A stretch of 64,000 nt of DNA, from NCBI GenBank assembly GCA_035444285.1, contig DAOMOK010000011.1, forward strand, positions 62,001 through 126,000, given 5' to 3'. The stretch is from CAADGU01 sp035444285 (GTDB lineage: Bacteria > Chloroflexota > Anaerolineae > Promineifilales > Promineifilaceae). Position numbers and translations under genes: made by a program. Positions 42,855 to 50,825 of the stretch are shown here, piece by piece. The notes under the pieces were generated by a model. It had not been told where the DNA came from. It did not search any database and was given only the letters and a program-made list of their open reading frames with translations. Every line of letters starts with the position of its first letter. Position 1 is the stretch's first letter.

Positions 42855-44375
42855 TTAGCGGCGGGTGTGGCGGCGAGGGCGGCGGGTGGGAGCGGATGAT
42901 GTGGCCGACGGCCGTACCGCCGCCACCACTTCGGGCAACTCCACCTGATTGACCAACCCGGACTTGATGAGGCGCTGCATTTCGGCGAGCACGGCCGTGT
43001 CCGTTTCCACCGGCTCATATTTTGCCAGCCGTTCCATCACTTCTAGCTTTGCCCGCTGCTCAAAGGTATGGCCGCCCAGTTTTTGCCATGTCTCCCGGTT
43101 GGTGCGGTCGGTGGTCGGTTTGGTCAGGTACAGCTCTTGTGGCCAGTGCGCCAGGGTGTGTTCAGCGGTGATGAGGTGCTGCTCTGCCAGCAGCTCCCGT
43201 GCCAGATCAAACGTGGGCAGGTCATCTATCACCTGTGCCTGGCGCACAAAATGGAGCGCCTGCCCGCACCATTCATTGTCAGCTACCAGCTTTTCCAGGC
43301 TAAAAGTCAGCACATAATCTAACATGCCTGGCCCGGAAATAGAGTTGATACCGGCCAATGCCGCCAGCAAGGCGCTGCCAAACGTCTCCGCACCCGCCTG
43401 GGCATCCACAAACTTACCTTCGCTGAGGGCCATGTATGCCTGCGTGGGCAGATTGAGCGACTTCGCCACCTGCACATAGGCGACGTTGAGCTTTAAGGCT
43501 TCGATGGCGGCCATGGGGGCTACGGCCGTTTGCATATGAAAGGCTGCCGGCGCCCCACCAAACAACACCGGCGCACCCGGCTTGACGATTTGGGCCATCG
43601 TCAGCCCCGCCAGTACGTCGGCCACGTGGAACACCGTCGCCCCTACTAGCGTCACCGGAGCGATGAGGCCCATCAGGGTCACAGGCACAATTTCAATGGG
43701 GATGCCCCATTCCACGCAGTCCAGCAAATTTTGGCACGAATCTTCGCCGTAGCGGAAAAAGCCGGTGGCGGTGATGGTGAAAATGGACAGGGGCCGGGCA
43801 ATCAGGTCGGCTTTGTCCTGGCGAAATAGCTGCATCATCTCCGCCATACGCGGCACACCGTGTTCGGTGAACGCGCCGGAGACCACCGGCTTGCGCGAAT
43901 TGCTCAGGCAGAGATAGAGTCGCCAGGCGTCAGACACCTGCGCTTCGATGTCGTCGTTGGTGGAAAAGGCGGTGGCTAAGTAGGCGATGTGTTCCAGGCC
44001 ATCACAGAGGCGGACGTATTCCACAAAGTCGGCCGTATTCGCCAGCCGCGTCTGCCCCGATTTGTAATCCAGCACCTTGAGGCCGCTGGAACCGGGCACA
44101 AAGTGGACGCTATCGCCGCCGAGATGGGCATGTGGACGGCCGTCCCTATCATACAGCGTGAAGGTGTGCGGTGTGCTGGCAATGGCCTGGTCTACGATGT
44201 GCGGCGGGAAAAGGATACGGCCGTCCCTCTCCTCCGCCTTCAACCCCATATCCAACAACCGCTGCCGCAGCCCCGCCCCGCGTACATCCACGCCAATTTC
44301 GGCCAGGATGCGTTTTGCTTCTTGCAAAATTTGGGGAATCAATTCATCAGGTAATACGTGAATGCTTGGCCTCAT
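42855..44375 (-). CDS. MttB-family (non-pyrrolysine) methyltransferase
   Basis: A 506-residue trimethylamine-methyltransferase family protein. Conserved parts include AKRILAEIGVDVRGAGLRQ, FVPGSSGLKVLDYKSG, PVVSGAFTEHGVPRMAEMM and FGGAPAAFHMQTAVAPMAA. The frame has no in-frame amber codon, so it belongs to the non-pyrrolysine branch, whose characterised members (MtgB) demethylate glycine betaine to a corrinoid protein. No corrinoid protein gene is next to it. The C-terminus ends in an arginine-rich tail (RRPRRHTRR), which is unusual. It is probably cotranscribed with the GcvT-like gene in the ancestral state, now separated by the toxin-antitoxin remnant. Confidence 0.85.
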   Translation of the reverse strand: MRPSIHVLPDELIPQILQEAKRILAEIGVDVRGAGLRQRLLDMGLKAEERDGRILFPPHIVDQAIASTPHTFTLYDRDGRPHAHLGGDSVHFVPGSSGLKVLDYKSGQTRLANTADFVEYVRLCDGLEHIAYLATAFSTNDDIEAQVSDAWRLYLCLSNSRKPVVSGAFTEHGVPRMAEMMQLFRQDKADLIARPLSIFTITATGFFRYGEDSCQNLLDCVEWGIPIEIVPVTLMGLIAPVTLVGATVFHVADVLAGLTMAQIVKPGAPVLFGGAPAAFHMQTAVAPMAAIEALKLNVAYVQVAKSLNLPTQAYMALSEGKFVDAQAGAETFGSALLAALAGINSISGPGMLDYVLTFSLEKLVADNEWCGQALHFVRQAQVIDDLPTFDLARELLAEQHLITAEHTLAHWPQELYLTKPTTDRTNRETWQKLGGHTFEQRAKLEVMERLAKYEPVETDTAVLAEMQRLIKSGLVNQVELPEVVAAVRPSATSSAPTRRPRRHTRR

Positions 44376-44423
44376 GGCCGTGCATCATATCCTTTCACAC
44401 TGGATTTGCAACTGCCGTATAAT

Positions 44424-44479
44424 GGTTCGTAGTTGGCGATTTATCGCCTGCTTACGGCGATGAATCGCCTACTACAAAC
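44424..44479. repeat. REP-type palindrome upstream of the DinB gene
   Basis: GTAGTTGGCGATTTATCGCC and GGCGATGAATCGCCTACTAC surround CTGCTTAC. It is immediately upstream of the ribosome binding site AAGAGGAG of the DinB-like gene, so it would lie in its leader. Confidence 0.8.
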
Positions 44480-44494
44480 TAAGAGGAGAAAAGT

Positions 44495-45001
44495 ATGACC
44501 CACCCACTGGTAATCCAATTACATTTTGCCCGCAGCGAGTTTCAGCGCGGGCTGAATGGGCTGACCGACGAGGATGCCCGCCGCCGCTTCCTGCCCATGA
44601 ACTGCATTAGCTGGAATATCGGCCATCTAGCCTGGCAGGAGCAGCGTTACTGGCTGCAACGGTTACAGGACAAAGTGCTGCTGCCGGAGTTGAACGAGAT
44701 GTTTTGTTTTGGCTGCCCCGCCGCCACACCGCCGCTGGCGGAGATGCGGGAAGCGTGGGAAATTGTGACCAACGCGGCCGACCCGTTTTTAGATACCATC
44801 ACCACGGAGGATTTGGCGCGGGCACGGCCGTTTACCAACCCCACCTACCATTTCACCGCCGGTTCGCTCATGTTGCGCACCATTTACCATTACTGGTACC
44901 ACACCGGCGAAAACCTGGCCATCCGCCAGATGTTGGGCCATACCAACCTGCCGCAATTTGTGGGCAACATTGACGAGGAAGCGCCTTACGAGCCACATTA
45001 G
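44495..45001 (+). CDS. DinB-like protein
   Basis: A 168-residue four-helix-bundle protein of the DinB/YfiT superfamily. The metal-binding histidines would be in SWNIGHLAWQEQRYW and in MLRTIYHYWYHTGENLAIRQM. Superfamily members are thiol-dependent metal enzymes (bacillithiol or mycothiol transferases, for example) or are uncharacterised. The specific reaction is unknown. AGAGGAG precedes the start. Confidence 0.82.
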   Translation: MTHPLVIQLHFARSEFQRGLNGLTDEDARRRFLPMNCISWNIGHLAWQEQRYWLQRLQDKVLLPELNEMFCFGCPAATPPLAEMREAWEIVTNAADPFLDTITTEDLARARPFTNPTYHFTAGSLMLRTIYHYWYHTGENLAIRQMLGHTNLPQFVGNIDEEAPYEPH

Positions 45002-45008
45002 CGCAGTG

Positions 45009-45040
45009 GACATCCGATTTTTTTGAAAAAATCGGATGTC
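45009..45040 (+). terminator. Hairpin after the DinB gene
   Basis: GACATCCGATTTTTT and its reverse complement are separated by two bases and follow the DinB stop codon by eight bases. The A/T-rich part is inside the stem, so termination strength is uncertain. It also lies at the 3' end of the convergent oxidoreductase gene. Confidence 0.5.
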
Positions 45041-45055
45041 TACTGGCAGCCGCGT

Positions 45056-46036
45056 TTAGAGCGTAACCGGTTTGCCTGCCGCTGCCGATTGGTACAGCGC
45101 CAGAACGGTGCGCACGTGATTGCGGGTTTCGGCCAGGGTAATGAAATTGGGTTTGCCGTCCAGAATGGCGGCGTGCATGTCTTCAATTTCACCCAGGTAG
45201 AGCGGTTCTTCGGGGATATCTACATACTCCGGCTCGCCGCCATCGGGGAAAAAGACCATTTCGCTTTCTTCTACGTTTGTAAACGGCCGTGACATCCTTA
45301 ATCGTCCCTTCGTACCCACCACCACCGACCGGGTATGAAAGGGGGTGCGGAAAGAAGAACTGATTTGGGCCACACGGCCGTGACCATAATGTAACTGCCC
45401 GGCAAAAAACTCATCCACGCCGGTATCACCCACCTCTTGAAATCCAAATACCCAATCCGGCGGCCCGCCCATCACACATTGGGCAAAACTGACGGGGTAA
45501 ATACCCACATCCCACAAACTGCCGCCGCCCAATTCCGGGGCCAGCCGGATGTTTTCACGGGATTGTAGCTGGAAGTTAAAGACGGATTGAATGAGGGAGA
45601 TGTCGCCGAGACGGCCGTCGCGCACAAACGCCTCCACCAGCTTCATCTGCGGATGGTGCCGGTACATAAAAGCCTCGGCCAAAACCAACCCCGTTTCTTG
45701 CGCGGTAGCCACCATACGATCAACATCTGCCACCGTCAGGGCAAACGGCTTTTCGCACAGCACATGTTTGCCTGCCTGCAAAGCCCGAATCGTCCAATCG
45801 GCGTGCAGGTGGTTGGGTAGGGGAATATACACCGCGTCAATGGCGTCAGAGGCCAGCATCGCTTCATAGCTGGCAAAGGTTTGAGGAATGTCCCAATGCT
45901 GGGCGTAACTGTCGGCCGATTCCTGGCTGCGGCTGGCCACGGCCGTCAGTTCCCCCCGCGCCGACTGCCGAATGGCCGGAATGACCCGCCGGTTGATATT
46001 GGCGGTGGACAGTAAACCCCAACGTACCTTTCCCAT
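45056..46036 (-). CDS. Gfo/Idh/MocA-family oxidoreductase
   Basis: A 326-residue NAD(P)-dependent sugar-type dehydrogenase. The Rossmann start is VRWGLLSTANINRRVIPAI, the signature LCEKPFALTVADVDRM includes the conserved EKP, and the substrate domain holds PELGGGSLWDVGIYPVSFA with the conserved His/Asp region replaced by DVGIYP. The likely substrate is a sugar or cyclitol. GAGGTGACGAG precedes ATG 46036, so this start is preferred over the one at 46051. The C39-like gene ends 14 bp upstream on the same strand. Confidence 0.9.
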   Translation of the reverse strand: MGKVRWGLLSTANINRRVIPAIRQSARGELTAVASRSQESADSYAQHWDIPQTFASYEAMLASDAIDAVYIPLPNHLHADWTIRALQAGKHVLCEKPFALTVADVDRMVATAQETGLVLAEAFMYRHHPQMKLVEAFVRDGRLGDISLIQSVFNFQLQSRENIRLAPELGGGSLWDVGIYPVSFAQCVMGGPPDWVFGFQEVGDTGVDEFFAGQLHYGHGRVAQISSSFRTPFHTRSVVVGTKGRLRMSRPFTNVEESEMVFFPDGGEPEYVDIPEEPLYLGEIEDMHAAILDGKPNFITLAETRNHVRTVLALYQSAAAGKPVTL

Positions 46037-46050
46037 CTCGTCACCTCTCA

Positions 46051-46503
46051 CTATTTGTTATATGGTTGAATAACAAGCATCATATGGTCAGTGGCAGACC
46101 ACGCTTGAAAAAACACCTCACGGGAAATCATTATTGAAGCGTTGCTAAAAGCGGGATCGTTGATCAAAACATGCGATTCGGTAAGTTCAACTATAGTGGC
46201 TGCATGGATAACCGAATCTTGCCAGTGGGGTAACAACTCTGTCCACACGTGAACGATACAAGGACGGCCGTTTTCTAGATGCTGTTGTAAAACAGATAAA
46301 GAGGCTGTTTGTACAACAGCATCAAAACCTATTTCTGGCAATCTTAACATAACCTGAACAGGGCTTGTACCAGAAATGCGCGTTTTCAAGAGGGTACGGA
46401 GTTCAGCTTCAGAAATGGCTCGGCCGTAATAAGCCACCACCATACGCACACAGGCAGGCAAACAGCTATAGCTTAATTCCTGCTCAAAGTGCGGCACGTT
46501 CAT
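46051..46503 (-). CDS. C39-like papain-fold cysteine peptidase
   Basis: A 150-residue stand-alone papain-like protein similar to the C39 peptidase domain of bacteriocin exporters. The catalytic Cys lies in SYSCLPACVRMVVAYYG, the His in DSVIHAATIVEL and the Asp in HVLINDPAF. In known systems C39 domains cut double-glycine leaders, while stand-alone C39-like proteins have varied or unknown roles. No transporter or leader peptide is next to it. It overlaps the upstream gene (46484-46843) by 20 bp, so the two are translationally coupled. Confidence 0.82.
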   Translation of the reverse strand: MNVPHFEQELSYSCLPACVRMVVAYYGRAISEAELRTLLKTRISGTSPVQVMLRLPEIGFDAVVQTASLSVLQQHLENGRPCIVHVWTELLPHWQDSVIHAATIVELTESHVLINDPAFSNASIMISREVFFQAWSATDHMMLVIQPYNK

Positions 46504-46843
46504 AAAGTGCTTCAGCGCGATCTATCAGGTCATCAACCGTCAGGCCATCAGCCAGGCTGACCTCCCCTGTATTCACATTCACCAACAAATGCCCAACAAC
46601 ACCCATCATGCCCTGACGGGAGGGAGCATAGAACACTGGCACACGCCAGCTTAACTCTTTTTCAATGTGCAATTCCGGTTCACCGGCTGCCAGTTGATCC
46701 CCAATCTGCAAAATCAAGAAACTGTTTGCTTTTTGCCGGGCAACAAATGCAGATACATTGACATCAGCACTGATTTCAATTTTCATGGAAACCCGGCTGG
46801 CTGCCGGTATCTGTACACCAGCTATAGACGCATATTCGCTCAT
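46484..46843 (-). CDS. Hypothetical protein coupled to the C39-like peptidase
   Basis: A 119-residue protein (start MSEYASIAG, with GAGGTGATATC in front) of unknown family. The middle (EPELHIEKELSWRVPVFYAP) and the end (GHLLVNVNTGEVSLADGLTV) suggest a small beta-rich fold of the kind seen in PepSY-like or bacteriocin-processing partners. No signal peptide is present. The overlap with the peptidase gene suggests that the two products work together. A longer frame to 46897 has no ribosome binding site. Confidence 0.6.
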   Translation of the reverse strand: MSEYASIAGVQIPAASRVSMKIEISADVNVSAFVARQKANSFLILQIGDQLAAGEPELHIEKELSWRVPVFYAPSRQGMMGVVGHLLVNVNTGEVSLADGLTVDDLIDRAEALYERAAL

Positions 46844-46893
46844 GATATCACCTCGATTGCATTGTAAATCATCTAAAAGGGAAGGGCAATCAA

Positions 46894-48261
46894 TCAACGG
46901 ATCACCTCAATACCGCCCATATACGGCCGTAACACTTCCGGCACCACTACCGACCCATCCGCCTGTTGATTGTTCTCTATGATGGCAATCATCACTCGTG
47001 GCAGCGCCAGACCTGAGGCATTGAGCGTGTGCGGGAAGCGCGTCTTGCCACCATCAGCCGGTTTGTAGCGCACATTGGCCCGCCGCGCCTGAAAATCGGT
47101 GGCGTTGGAAATCGAGCTGACCTCCAGCCATTCACCACAGCCTGCCGCCCACACTTCAATGTCATATGTCTTGCTCATGGCAAAACCGACATCGCCTGTG
47201 GCCAGGTCTACCAGGCGGTAATGAAAGCCCAACGCATCACAAATATCCAGCGCGTGCTGTTTCATCTCTTCGTGCGCTGCCAGGCTTTTGTCCGGGTGGG
47301 TAAACTGGTACATTTCCACTTTGTGAAACTCATGGCCGCGCTTGATGCCGCGTACATCCTTGCCCGCGCTCATCTTCTCCCGCCGCCAGCAGGGGGTGTA
47401 TGAGACGTATTTCAGCGGCAGCATCTCCTCCGCCAGAATTTCATCCCGGTGCAGGTTGGTCAGGGCGATCTCGGCCGTGCCCAGCCACATAAAATCTTCT
47501 TCAGCGTCACGGTAAATGTTATCAAAAAACTTGGGCAACTGCCCCGCGCCTTCAAAAATGGCCGAACGCACCATGTACGGCGGCTGGATTTCCGTGTAGC
47601 CGTGATGTTCCAAATGGTAATTGAGCATGAACTGGATGACGGCCCGCTGTAGCCGCGCCCCCATCCCTTTCAACACATAAAAGCGACTGCCCGACAGCTT
47701 CACGCCCCGCTCAAAATCAATGATGTCCAGCGCCGGCCCCAAATCCCAATGCGCTTTCGGTTCAAAGTCAAACACCGGCTTGGGCGCGCCCTGCGGCGGG
47801 TGGAAGACATTGGCCGATTCATCCGGGCCGACGGGCACGCTGTCCTGCACGATGTTAGGCACCCAGAGCATGTTCTCGCGCAGGCGGGCTTCCACCTGGC
47901 GCAGTTCCTCATCCAGTTCGGCAATGCGGTCGCCAATGCGGCCCGGCTCTGCTTTGGCTTCATCCACATTGAACTGCATGGCATTGAGTTGGGTTTGCAG
48001 CACGGCCGTATCTTGCCCCACTTCCTGCCCGGCTTCAGCTCGTTTCAGGTCGGCTTCTAGCTTTTTCAGGCTGCCCATCCACAGGCCAATTTGCTTCGAG
48101 CTTTCGTTGCGCTGGCGGCGCAGTTCTTCTACCTCCAAGATGATCTCGCGGCGACGGCCGTCGTCCACCAAAATCTCATCTACCGGCGCCGTTGTATTCC
48201 GTTTGGCTGTCTGCGCCTTCACCCACTCCGGCTTCTCTCGTATCAGGTTAATGTCTAACAT
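46894..48261 (-). CDS. serS: Seryl-tRNA synthetase
   Basis: A 455-residue class II synthetase. The N-terminal coiled coil (long arm, about 30-120) binds the tRNA-Ser extra arm. Motif 2 is CWRREKMSAGKDVRGIKRGH and motif 3 includes LNASGLALPRVMIAIIENNQ. It charges tRNA-Ser with serine. A T-box leader on the same strand upstream (48347-48590) indicates control by uncharged tRNA-Ser. Repeat arrays lie between leader and gene. Confidence 0.96.
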   Translation of the reverse strand: MLDINLIREKPEWVKAQTAKRNTTAPVDEILVDDGRRREIILEVEELRRQRNESSKQIGLWMGSLKKLEADLKRAEAGQEVGQDTAVLQTQLNAMQFNVDEAKAEPGRIGDRIAELDEELRQVEARLRENMLWVPNIVQDSVPVGPDESANVFHPPQGAPKPVFDFEPKAHWDLGPALDIIDFERGVKLSGSRFYVLKGMGARLQRAVIQFMLNYHLEHHGYTEIQPPYMVRSAIFEGAGQLPKFFDNIYRDAEEDFMWLGTAEIALTNLHRDEILAEEMLPLKYVSYTPCWRREKMSAGKDVRGIKRGHEFHKVEMYQFTHPDKSLAAHEEMKQHALDICDALGFHYRLVDLATGDVGFAMSKTYDIEVWAAGCGEWLEVSSISNATDFQARRANVRYKPADGGKTRFPHTLNASGLALPRVMIAIIENNQQADGSVVVPEVLRPYMGGIEVIR

Positions 48262-48275
48262 CGTTCACTCCTTTT

Positions 48276-48340
48276 GCCCGTAATCCGTAAATCGTAAACC
48301 GTAATCCGACATCGGCTCACGGTTTATGGATTACGGTTAA
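48276..48340. repeat. Family B heptamer array between the T-box terminator and serS
   Basis: CGTAATCCGTAAATCGTAAACC-type words are followed by GGTTTATGGATTACGG-type words. The array adds a second hairpin between the regulatory terminator and the start codon. Confidence 0.8.
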
Positions 48341-48346
48341 CGAAAT

Positions 48347-48381
48347 AAAAAAGCCCCCTCGTCTTATCCAGGACGAGGGGG
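48347..48381 (-). terminator. Regulatory terminator of the serS T-box
   Basis: On the minus strand CCCCCTCGTC, an eight-base loop and GACGAGGGGG are followed by CTTTTTT. It directly follows the T-box sequence, as expected for the terminator alternative of a T-box leader. Confidence 0.9.
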
Positions 48382-48407
48382 CCCGTGGTGCCACCTGGTT
48401 TCATCAC

Positions 48408-48445
48408 CAACCGATTACCGTTTACCGATAACCGATTACCGATCT
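48408..48445. repeat. Family B heptamer array inside the serS T-box leader
   Basis: CCGATTACCGTTTACCGATAACCGATTACCGAT-type words (five to six units, direct orientation) lie between the stem II/III region and the antiterminator. The core on both sides remains readable, so the array is probably an insertion into the linker of the riboswitch. Confidence 0.8.
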
Positions 48446-48654
48446 CTTATCGCAATAACGGGCGAACCCGGCCCACCTTCTGTCGGCGGCAACTCCTGAG
48501 TGGATTCTGATTGCTGGCTTGTTAGCTCGCACCAACCGCTAACTCTCTGGACGGCCGTACAACCATACTACTCTCATTCATCGTTGTTCTGGTCTTAACT
48601 ATGTGGGCATTATACGCACGGTGGTTGTAGTTAGCAACCCATTTTATGCATGAT

Positions 48655-49602
48655 TTAGCGCGGTACTTCCAGGGAATTGAGGATGCGGGTGATGAGGGCG
48701 TCGGCGTTTAGCCCTTCCAGCATGGTTTCCGGTTTGAGGATGATGCGGTGGCGGTAGACGGGCAGGGCTACGGCTTTGACATCATCTGGGGTGACGAAGG
48801 CACGGCCGTGCAACGCCGCATGGACTTTGCTGGCCTGCAACAGGGCCACCGAGGCGCGGGGACTGCCGCCCAGAAACAGTTCACGCGCCTCACGGGTGGC
48901 ATTACTGATTTGGGTGATGTAGGTGATGATGCTTTTTTCGACGGTGATGGTCTGGATGTGCTGGCGCACGGCCGTCAACTGTTCTGGCGTCAGCAACGGC
49001 CGTACCCCCGTTGCCGCCAGTTGGTGGGGGTTAAAACCCTGGTGATAGCGGTGTAGCATCTCCGCCTCGGCCGGCGGTGGTGGGTATGGCACTTTAACCT
49101 TAAAGAAAAAGCGGTCAAGCTGCGCTTCCGGCAAGGGGTAGGTGCCTTCATACTCCACCGGGTTTTGGGTGGCAATCACCAGGAAGGGATCAGGCAAATC
49201 ATACCGTGTGCCATCAATCGTCACCTGCCGCTCTTCCATTGCTTCTAACAGCGCCGCCTGTGTTTTGGCCGGGGCGCGATTCACCTCGTCCACCAGCACT
49301 ACCCCGGCAAAAATCGGTCCCTGGCGCAGGTAAAACTGGCTGGTAGCCACGTTAAACACGTTGGTGCCGATAATATCCGAGGGCATCAGGTCGGGCGTAA
49401 ACTGGATGCGGTTCATCGGCGCCTGCACCAGATGGGCCAGCGTTTTAGCCATCAGCGTTTTGGCGGTGCCGGGCACACCTTCCATCAGCACATGTCCCCC
49501 GGCTAATAGGGCGATAAATAGTTGGGCCAACACGTCGGTTTGCCCCACCACCACTTTGGCGGCTTCCAGGTGTAGCGCATCAAATAGTTTTTTGGTATTC
49601 AT
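48655..49602 (-). CDS. MoxR-family AAA+ ATPase
   Basis: A 315-residue MoxR/RavA-type AAA+ protein. Walker A is LMEGVPGTAKTLMAKTL, Walker B is GVVLVDEVNRAPAKTQ, sensor 1 is VIATQNPVEYEG, and the lid domain has the SPRASVALLQASKVHA signature. MoxR proteins act as chaperones that insert cofactors or mature partner proteins. It is the last gene of a three-gene minus-strand cluster with DUF4350 and DUF4129 proteins and overlaps the DUF4350 gene by 23 bp. Confidence 0.92.
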   Translation of the reverse strand: MNTKKLFDALHLEAAKVVVGQTDVLAQLFIALLAGGHVLMEGVPGTAKTLMAKTLAHLVQAPMNRIQFTPDLMPSDIIGTNVFNVATSQFYLRQGPIFAGVVLVDEVNRAPAKTQAALLEAMEERQVTIDGTRYDLPDPFLVIATQNPVEYEGTYPLPEAQLDRFFFKVKVPYPPPPAEAEMLHRYHQGFNPHQLAATGVRPLLTPEQLTAVRQHIQTITVEKSIITYITQISNATREARELFLGGSPRASVALLQASKVHAALHGRAFVTPDDVKAVALPVYRHRIILKPETMLEGLNADALITRILNSLEVPR

Positions 49603-50767
49603 AGACCTCTCTGGTCAATGGCTGTTGGTCGGTTAATTCGGCGGCGACCGATACCCATTGACGTAACTCGTTTTCCGTCAGGACGTCGGCCCGTTCTTTA
49701 TATGTTACCAGATAACTCACCATACCCAATTCGGCTTCGGTCAGGTGAGGTTTGAGTGCGGCCACAAACCGGGCATCCGGCAAGGTGGGGTCTACACCGT
49801 GGCGGCGGGCCAGGGTTTGTTGCAAGCGCCGCCAATAATGAGCCATGATGACATCATGGCGGCGAAACTGCCGTTCGGCGGCGGCCAACTGGTTGAGGGC
49901 TACGGCCGTGTCTAATTCCTTCTCACCCCGGACAGTTTTGGTTTGCGCCCGGTTCGTCGGTGAACTGGAACTGTTCCAGGCAACAAACAGACCCACCCCC
50001 ACCAGACTCAGCCACAGCGCCCAGCCGGTGGGTGTGGTAAACAACCAGGCAGCCGAAAGCTGGCGGTGGGCTTCATCAAAGAGAATGGTGCTGCCGGGCA
50101 CGGCCGTCGCCAGCACCATGTTCTCCACCAACTGCGCATTTCCCGGCTGGCGCAGCCCGGCATTGGTAAAGGGCGTCACCGAAGACAAGACGATGATTTG
50201 CCCTCGTCCACGCCCCAAAGCTACCAGGTACGGCCGTGTACAATCCCCCATATGCACCGCCGCCTGCCCACAATCCACCCGCACATAGCGGTGCGCATCC
50301 ACCGCCGCCTGGCCCACCGGCGGCCAATTAAAAACGGGCAGCGCCAGACCGCTTTGGGCCACCGGCCACCACAGCCGCCCCAATCCCAGATCATAATAAC
50401 GCAGCAGTTCCCGTGGTCGTGCATCCTCCTGAGCAATAATGAGCGTGCCGCCATTCCGCACCCACACATCCAGGTTATACAGTTCGCCATACCGGAAGCG
50501 GCTGCGTGGTGCGATCACAAACATAATCTTGTCCTGGTTCGATGGACGCAGTGCATTACCTGACTGCCGCATGTCCACCTGAAACCCTTGCGTTTGTAAC
50601 CAGTTGGCAAACACCGAGACCCCGCCATCCCCCTGATTCAAGGCCGACCCCCGCGCCCGCTGTGGCGAATTCCGCCAACCCGTCACGCCCAAGACCAGCA
50701 GCGGCAGCAGCGCCAGAATCAGAACAATACCGACTAGATCAGTGAGGAAGCGTTTTTGTAGAAGCAT
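49580..50767 (-). CDS. DUF4350 membrane protein
   Basis: A 395-residue protein with an N-terminal membrane anchor (LVGIVLILALLPLLVLGVTG), an outer DUF4350-type domain (GGVSVFANWLQTQGFQVDMR, NGGTLIIAQEDARPRE, VLSSVTPFTNAGL) and a second membrane helix (GWALWLSLVGVGLFVAW), followed by a cytosolic helical tail. DUF4350 proteins occur next to MoxR and DUF58/DUF4129 genes and are thought to be part of a MoxR-linked envelope complex. The start codon lies next to a family B repeat. Confidence 0.85.
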   Translation of the reverse strand: MLLQKRFLTDLVGIVLILALLPLLVLGVTGWRNSPQRARGSALNQGDGGVSVFANWLQTQGFQVDMRQSGNALRPSNQDKIMFVIAPRSRFRYGELYNLDVWVRNGGTLIIAQEDARPRELLRYYDLGLGRLWWPVAQSGLALPVFNWPPVGQAAVDAHRYVRVDCGQAAVHMGDCTRPYLVALGRGRGQIIVLSSVTPFTNAGLRQPGNAQLVENMVLATAVPGSTILFDEAHRQLSAAWLFTTPTGWALWLSLVGVGLFVAWNSSSSPTNRAQTKTVRGEKELDTAVALNQLAAAERQFRRHDVIMAHYWRRLQQTLARRHGVDPTLPDARFVAALKPHLTEAELGMVSYLVTYKERADVLTENELRQWVSVAAELTDQQPLTREVYEYQKTI

Positions 50768-50771
50768 GTGG

Positions 50772-50825
50772 GTAAAACGTAATCCGTAATCCGTGACCCG
50801 TGACCCGTAACCCGATTACGGGTCA
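50772..50825. repeat. Family B array between the DUF4350 and DUF4129 genes
   Basis: CGTAATCCGTAATCCGTGACCCGTGACCCGTAACC-type words end in the inverted GATTACGGGTCACG. The last words overlap the end of the DUF4129 gene and encode its final residues (RDP). Confidence 0.8.

Larger units (their letters stand above)
48347..48590 (-). promoter_or_regulatory. T-box riboswitch (tRNA-Ser sensing) of serS
   Basis: The minus strand has the T-box core AGGTGGCACCACGGG (48382-48396) followed by a terminator. Upstream are typical stem I elements: GAGAGTAGTA near the 5' side, GGTTGGTGCGAGC, and the putative specifier loop GAATCCACTC. A UCC (Ser) specifier fits, because GAGU on the 5' side can pair with ACUC after it. 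The bulge UGGC would pair with a tRNA ending GCCA, which agrees with the G discriminator of tRNA-Ser. Uncharged tRNA-Ser is expected to stabilise the antiterminator and allow serS transcription. A heptamer array (48408-48445) lies inside the leader. Confidence 0.85.
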
